The notes under the pieces: model-generated
Database searches by the model: none
What the model was told of the DNA's origin: nothing
The model's input: only the letters and a program-made list of their open reading frames with translations
Virus record (IMG/VR): IMGVR_UViG_3300025669_000055
Coordinates: 1 to 48,104 of that record
DNA length: 48,104 nucleotides
Direction: 5' to 3' (one strand)
Source of the DNA: a virus
Translations under genes and position numbers: made by a program
Shown here: in pieces, positions 45,377 to 48,104 of the stretch
How the letters are laid out: the number at the start of each line of letters is the position of its first letter
Position numbering within the stretch: the stretch's first letter is position 1

Positions 45377-47890
45377 TTAATAAATTGTTTCCCAAGAGTC
45401 TCCTATGTTAATTTGTGCTCCCTCTACAGCTTTCCAAGCATCTCCTATATTAATTTGCATTCCGTCAATGGCTTTCCAAGCATCACCAATGTTGATTTGT
45501 GTATTTGTTCCTTCTGCGGCTGCTCCTGTATTAATACCATACGTCAGCCAATCTACTGCTACGTTTGCAATACCATCTGTGCTTGTCGCTATAATCTTGC
45601 TCCATAAATAATTACTTGAAAGGTCGCCAGTTGCATTTGGTATGGTAACCCCACAATAAGTTAAGTCCCAAGAGGTAGGTGGTGTATCTACACTTGAATT
45701 AATACCAGTATACAAACTTAGTTCTGTGTTTGCAGGCGTTGTAGTTGCACATTCAATCTTACTTGCATCAGCATTAGTAATATCGCTTAAATCTGTAGAA
45801 AGTGATGTCCAAGTGCCAGTAGTTGCTTCTGGTGAAGCCTCATAAACCTTTACAAAGTCTATGGCTGCATCTCCATAATAACTTGAAGCACCGTCATAAT
45901 AAAATCTAATAGCTGTTGCTCCCTCCCAATCAGTATCAGGGGTTGTAACCTGTATATATGCTGCTGCTGAATTTGCTTGTACTGCACCATCCTGACTCCA
46001 TATTTCAACCCAAGAACTATCTATCTCTGCCTCTAGTGCAAGTTTTCCCATTGATGCTCCAAACATGTGATAATAGAAATCAACATATCCATCAACCTCT
46101 CCTGATAGTGTATATTCTATCGTATCATAATATGTTGCTCCTCTACATTGCGTAGTGCCACTAACTTCTGTAAACATATAATAACTGCCATCTTCTGCGT
46201 GGTCTGGTCCAGTAGGGTTTGATGGTGTTCCACCAGAATCTCTAGTCCAACAAGCTGTACCATTAGAATCGCTGTCAAACCAATCACCAAGGTTTACTTC
46301 ATAACTTTCTGTATCTACAAGAGCTGCTGACCCAGCTAATGTTATTATTAAACTATCTTCGCTTACTTCCATCTCATCTGATGTTCCCTTACCCCATTGT
46401 TCTTCTATTTGAGTTGTAGTTGCCACATCACCAGCCATTACTAAATAAGTATCTCCGATATAATAACCTGTGGCATCATAAGCAGACCTGTAATAATATG
46501 GTGTCAAAGTAGTAAGACCTGTCTGATTAAAATAAAATGTGCTATTTCCGCTAATAGTTTCTGGAGTTGTAGTTGCACCAAAAGCCTCGGTTATACCATA
46601 TTCAAAAGAAGCATCACCTCCATCGTCATCTTCAACAACAACTGAACCTTTAAAATTTACTGAAGTTTGACTTGAGCTTGTTGCTATATCAGTTATCGCT
46701 GTTGGAGATGGAGGCGGAGTATAAGTAGCATAAATTGAAGTTAGTCTTGCTTGACTGTCATAAGTTTGAGTTGCATCAGGAAAATTTGCATAATTAGTAT
46801 TTTGTTCATGAGTTTCATCCGTTCCTGCATCATAGGCTGTATAATAATAAAGCCCAGCAGCACCATCACCTTGCATGAGTAACCAATACGTTCCCGCTGT
46901 TAAACTTTTTGACAAAGTGTAATCATTCCATTGGTTTGCTGGACCAAGTGTTATTTCATTTGAAATAGAACCAGAAACATAACTTAATGTACTACCAGAT
47001 AAAGTATAAATAGCAGCCTTTGACAAATCAGGCGGAGTCCTTGGTGAAGTTAAATAAACTGATATTTGAGTTACTGTTCCGTCTTCACTCAAAACACCCT
47101 CTCCGCCAATAGTCCAGGTAGTAGTATTGAAACCCTGAGATGCACCAATGTCTGTAATTCCAAAAGTAGCTCCCATAGCGTGTTTAACTGGGTAAGTTGC
47201 TTTATCTAAGAAACCTTGTGGGATAGTAACACTCATTATTCCGTTTTCAATTAACAATTCTCCCCATACTTTATTTCCTTTTGCATCTTGCATTTGAGGT
47301 CTATAAATATGAAATGCTTTACCAGTCTTATAATTTGTGCTGCCTATTAAATGCCCATTTTTAATAGAGTGATAAACTGCATAACTTCCAACCACATTTT
47401 CAGGTCTGATAGCTCCTTCGTCTATTTCTTTTTGCGTAAGTTCAGGCTGATAATAAAAGACTAAATCCTTTGTTTCAATATTTAAAGTTATTACATTACT
47501 TTTAGGTTTCTCTTTTAAGATAATCTCATATTCAAAGGCTTCGTTCCCTTCAAAGGTAGTAGTATAAAAATTAAACTCTTTTTCTGGTGTATTCCATTTT
47601 ATTTTTCCGTCTTCTTGTTTAGCTGTTTTATCACCTTTTTCATCACTCCAAACTCTAATATAGGTTTCGTCTCCCCATTTCTCAAGTTTAACTTCTGGTT
47701 TGAAATCTTTTACTGAGTCCATTTTAGCTCCTAATAATTGTTCACCTCCAATTAAGACTCTTTCACCACCAACTTTAAATTCTTTCGTAACTACACCGCC
47801 ACCTAAGCCTTGTTCAATTTCAACATTCTGTATAGGTTGACTACACCCACTAAGCAATAAGATAAATAAAATTGTAATTAATTTTTTCAT
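45377..47890 (-). CDS. Giant lipoprotein-type surface/fibre protein
   Basis: An 837-residue protein. I chose the ATG at 47890 because the protein then begins MKKLITILFILLLSGCSQ, a lipoprotein signal with lipobox Cys16, and the preceding gene ends 2 bp before it; the longer frame from 48010 lies inside that gene. Residues about 110-260 contain LTQKEIDEGAIRPENVVGS and VTIPQGFLDKATYPV, a module I recall in surface proteins of uncultured bacteria. Then come beta-sandwich (laminin/MAM-like) and fibronectin-III-like domains (about 410-520). The C-terminus has three INIGD(A/S)W repeats, found in phage minor structural proteins. Confidence 0.75.
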   Translation of the reverse strand: MKKLITILFILLLSGCSQPIQNVEIEQGLGGGVVTKEFKVGGERVLIGGEQLLGAKMDSVKDFKPEVKLEKWGDETYIRVWSDEKGDKTAKQEDGKIKWNTPEKEFNFYTTTFEGNEAFEYEIILKEKPKSNVITLNIETKDLVFYYQPELTQKEIDEGAIRPENVVGSYAVYHSIKNGHLIGSTNYKTGKAFHIYRPQMQDAKGNKVWGELLIENGIMSVTIPQGFLDKATYPVKHAMGATFGITDIGASQGFNTTTWTIGGEGVLSEDGTVTQISVYLTSPRTPPDLSKAAIYTLSGSTLSYVSGSISNEITLGPANQWNDYTLSKSLTAGTYWLLMQGDGAAGLYYYTAYDAGTDETHEQNTNYANFPDATQTYDSQARLTSIYATYTPPPSPTAITDIATSSSQTSVNFKGSVVVEDDDGGDASFEYGITEAFGATTTPETISGNSTFYFNQTGLTTLTPYYYRSAYDATGYYIGDTYLVMAGDVATTTQIEEQWGKGTSDEMEVSEDSLIITLAGSAALVDTESYEVNLGDWFDSDSNGTACWTRDSGGTPSNPTGPDHAEDGSYYMFTEVSGTTQCRGATYYDTIEYTLSGEVDGYVDFYYHMFGASMGKLALEAEIDSSWVEIWSQDGAVQANSAAAYIQVTTPDTDWEGATAIRFYYDGASSYYGDAAIDFVKVYEASPEATTGTWTSLSTDLSDITNADASKIECATTTPANTELSLYTGINSSVDTPPTSWDLTYCGVTIPNATGDLSSNYLWSKIIATSTDGIANVAVDWLTYGINTGAAAEGTNTQINIGDAWKAIDGMQINIGDAWKAVEGAQINIGDSWETIY

Positions 47891-47891
47891 A

Positions 47892-48104
47892 TTATGGAGT
47901 ATATTGAATATACAAAGTTCCTCTTGGGAAACCTGAAGCGGCGGGTGGAGTATCGTCTGTGTTGTATAATATATTAGGAACATAATTAGTGTCTGCCGAA
48001 GAATTATCACCTGTGAGGGTTAAGCCAACTCCAATATCTGTTGCGTCATTCTTAAGAGCAAAATCATCAACATTACAGTTTTGAGCAGCACAAGTTAGGT
48101 TAGT
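47892..48104 (-). CDS. C-terminal end of a fibre-like protein, 5' end outside window
   Basis: The last 70 codons of a gene entering from the right edge, ending at TAA 47892-47894, 1 bp before the next ATG. It starts with TNLTCAAQNCNVDDFALKND, which matches the motif at the left edge of the window (TNLTCAAQSCDVDD), and ends ASGFPRGTLYIQYTP. It is either a paralogue or, more likely, the missing C-terminus of the gene that runs off the left edge. Confidence 0.8.
   Translation of the reverse strand, partial: TNLTCAAQNCNVDDFALKNDATDIGVGLTLTGDNSSADTNYVPNILYNTDDTPPAASGFPRGTLYIQYTP

Noticed and set aside
47891-48010. Forty-residue N-terminal extension of the 837-residue lipoprotein from an upstream ATG
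   Set aside because: It lies within the coding end of the preceding gene in another frame and would bury a clear lipoprotein signal peptide that begins at 47890.
1-48104. Simple circular closure by joining base 48104 to base 1
   Set aside because: The joined frame gives a stop codon at once, and the two end copies of the motif differ in sequence, so there is no exact terminal overlap.

Overview
The window is an AT-rich double-stranded DNA phage genome, probably a short-tailed (podovirus-like) member of the Caudoviricetes. It has a terminase large subunit, portal, scaffold-like protein, major capsid protein, T7-type head-tail adaptor and nozzle candidates, large internal/ejection-type proteins, several fibre-like proteins and a small lysis group. 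I saw no integrase, tRNA, rRNA, CRISPR array or insertion sequence. The host is not known. The Thr/Ser-rich 'ATST' fibre style and the Gram-negative-style export signals on fibre-like proteins remind me of proteins from Patescibacteria (CPR) genomes, but this is an inference from memory and needs a database search.

Layout. The minus strand from 16420 down to 1 holds the packaging and head genes: small-terminase candidate, TerL, portal, two small proteins, scaffold, decoration, capsid, a run of small virion or fibre proteins, an SGNH hydrolase, and a giant lipoprotein-type fibre that runs off the left edge. The minus strand from 48104 down to 32746 holds the end of a fibre gene, a second giant lipoprotein, a holin-like/lysis group, a papain-like peptidase, another exported fibre-like protein, the tail adaptor, the nozzle and three large internal-virion candidates. 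The plus strand from about 17.6 to 32.7 kb holds the early genes: many tiny proteins, a DNA methyltransferase, a membrane-anchored lysozyme-like protein, an SF3 helicase with an overlapping primase-like partner, a DnaQ-type exonuclease, a regulator, an SSB-like protein, a RecF/SbcC-like ATPase, a PD-(D/E)XK exonuclease, a DUF3310 protein, an SF2 helicase and a nuclease candidate. Early and late arms diverge from a control region at 16.42-17.73 kb and converge at 32746-32749. If the two window ends are neighbours, all late genes form one leftward block on a circular map; both ends in fact encode near-identical copies of one fibre motif.

The most unusual content is in non-coding DNA. Nearly every gap between the small early genes holds a strong hairpin without a U-run. 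Two of them (19407-19476 and 20475-20546) share an identical 13-nt loop, shared flanks and a possible pseudoknot. A 166-nt element at 26156-26321 is closed by a 25-bp stem and folds internally into several helices. A 117-nt hairpin precedes the replicative helicase. The control region combines divergent promoters, palindromic operators, two DnaA boxes, a (TA)10 tract and two leftward intrinsic terminators before the terminase genes. Most genes lack a Shine-Dalgarno sequence and start from an A/T-rich leader, while a few lysis-type genes have perfect ones.
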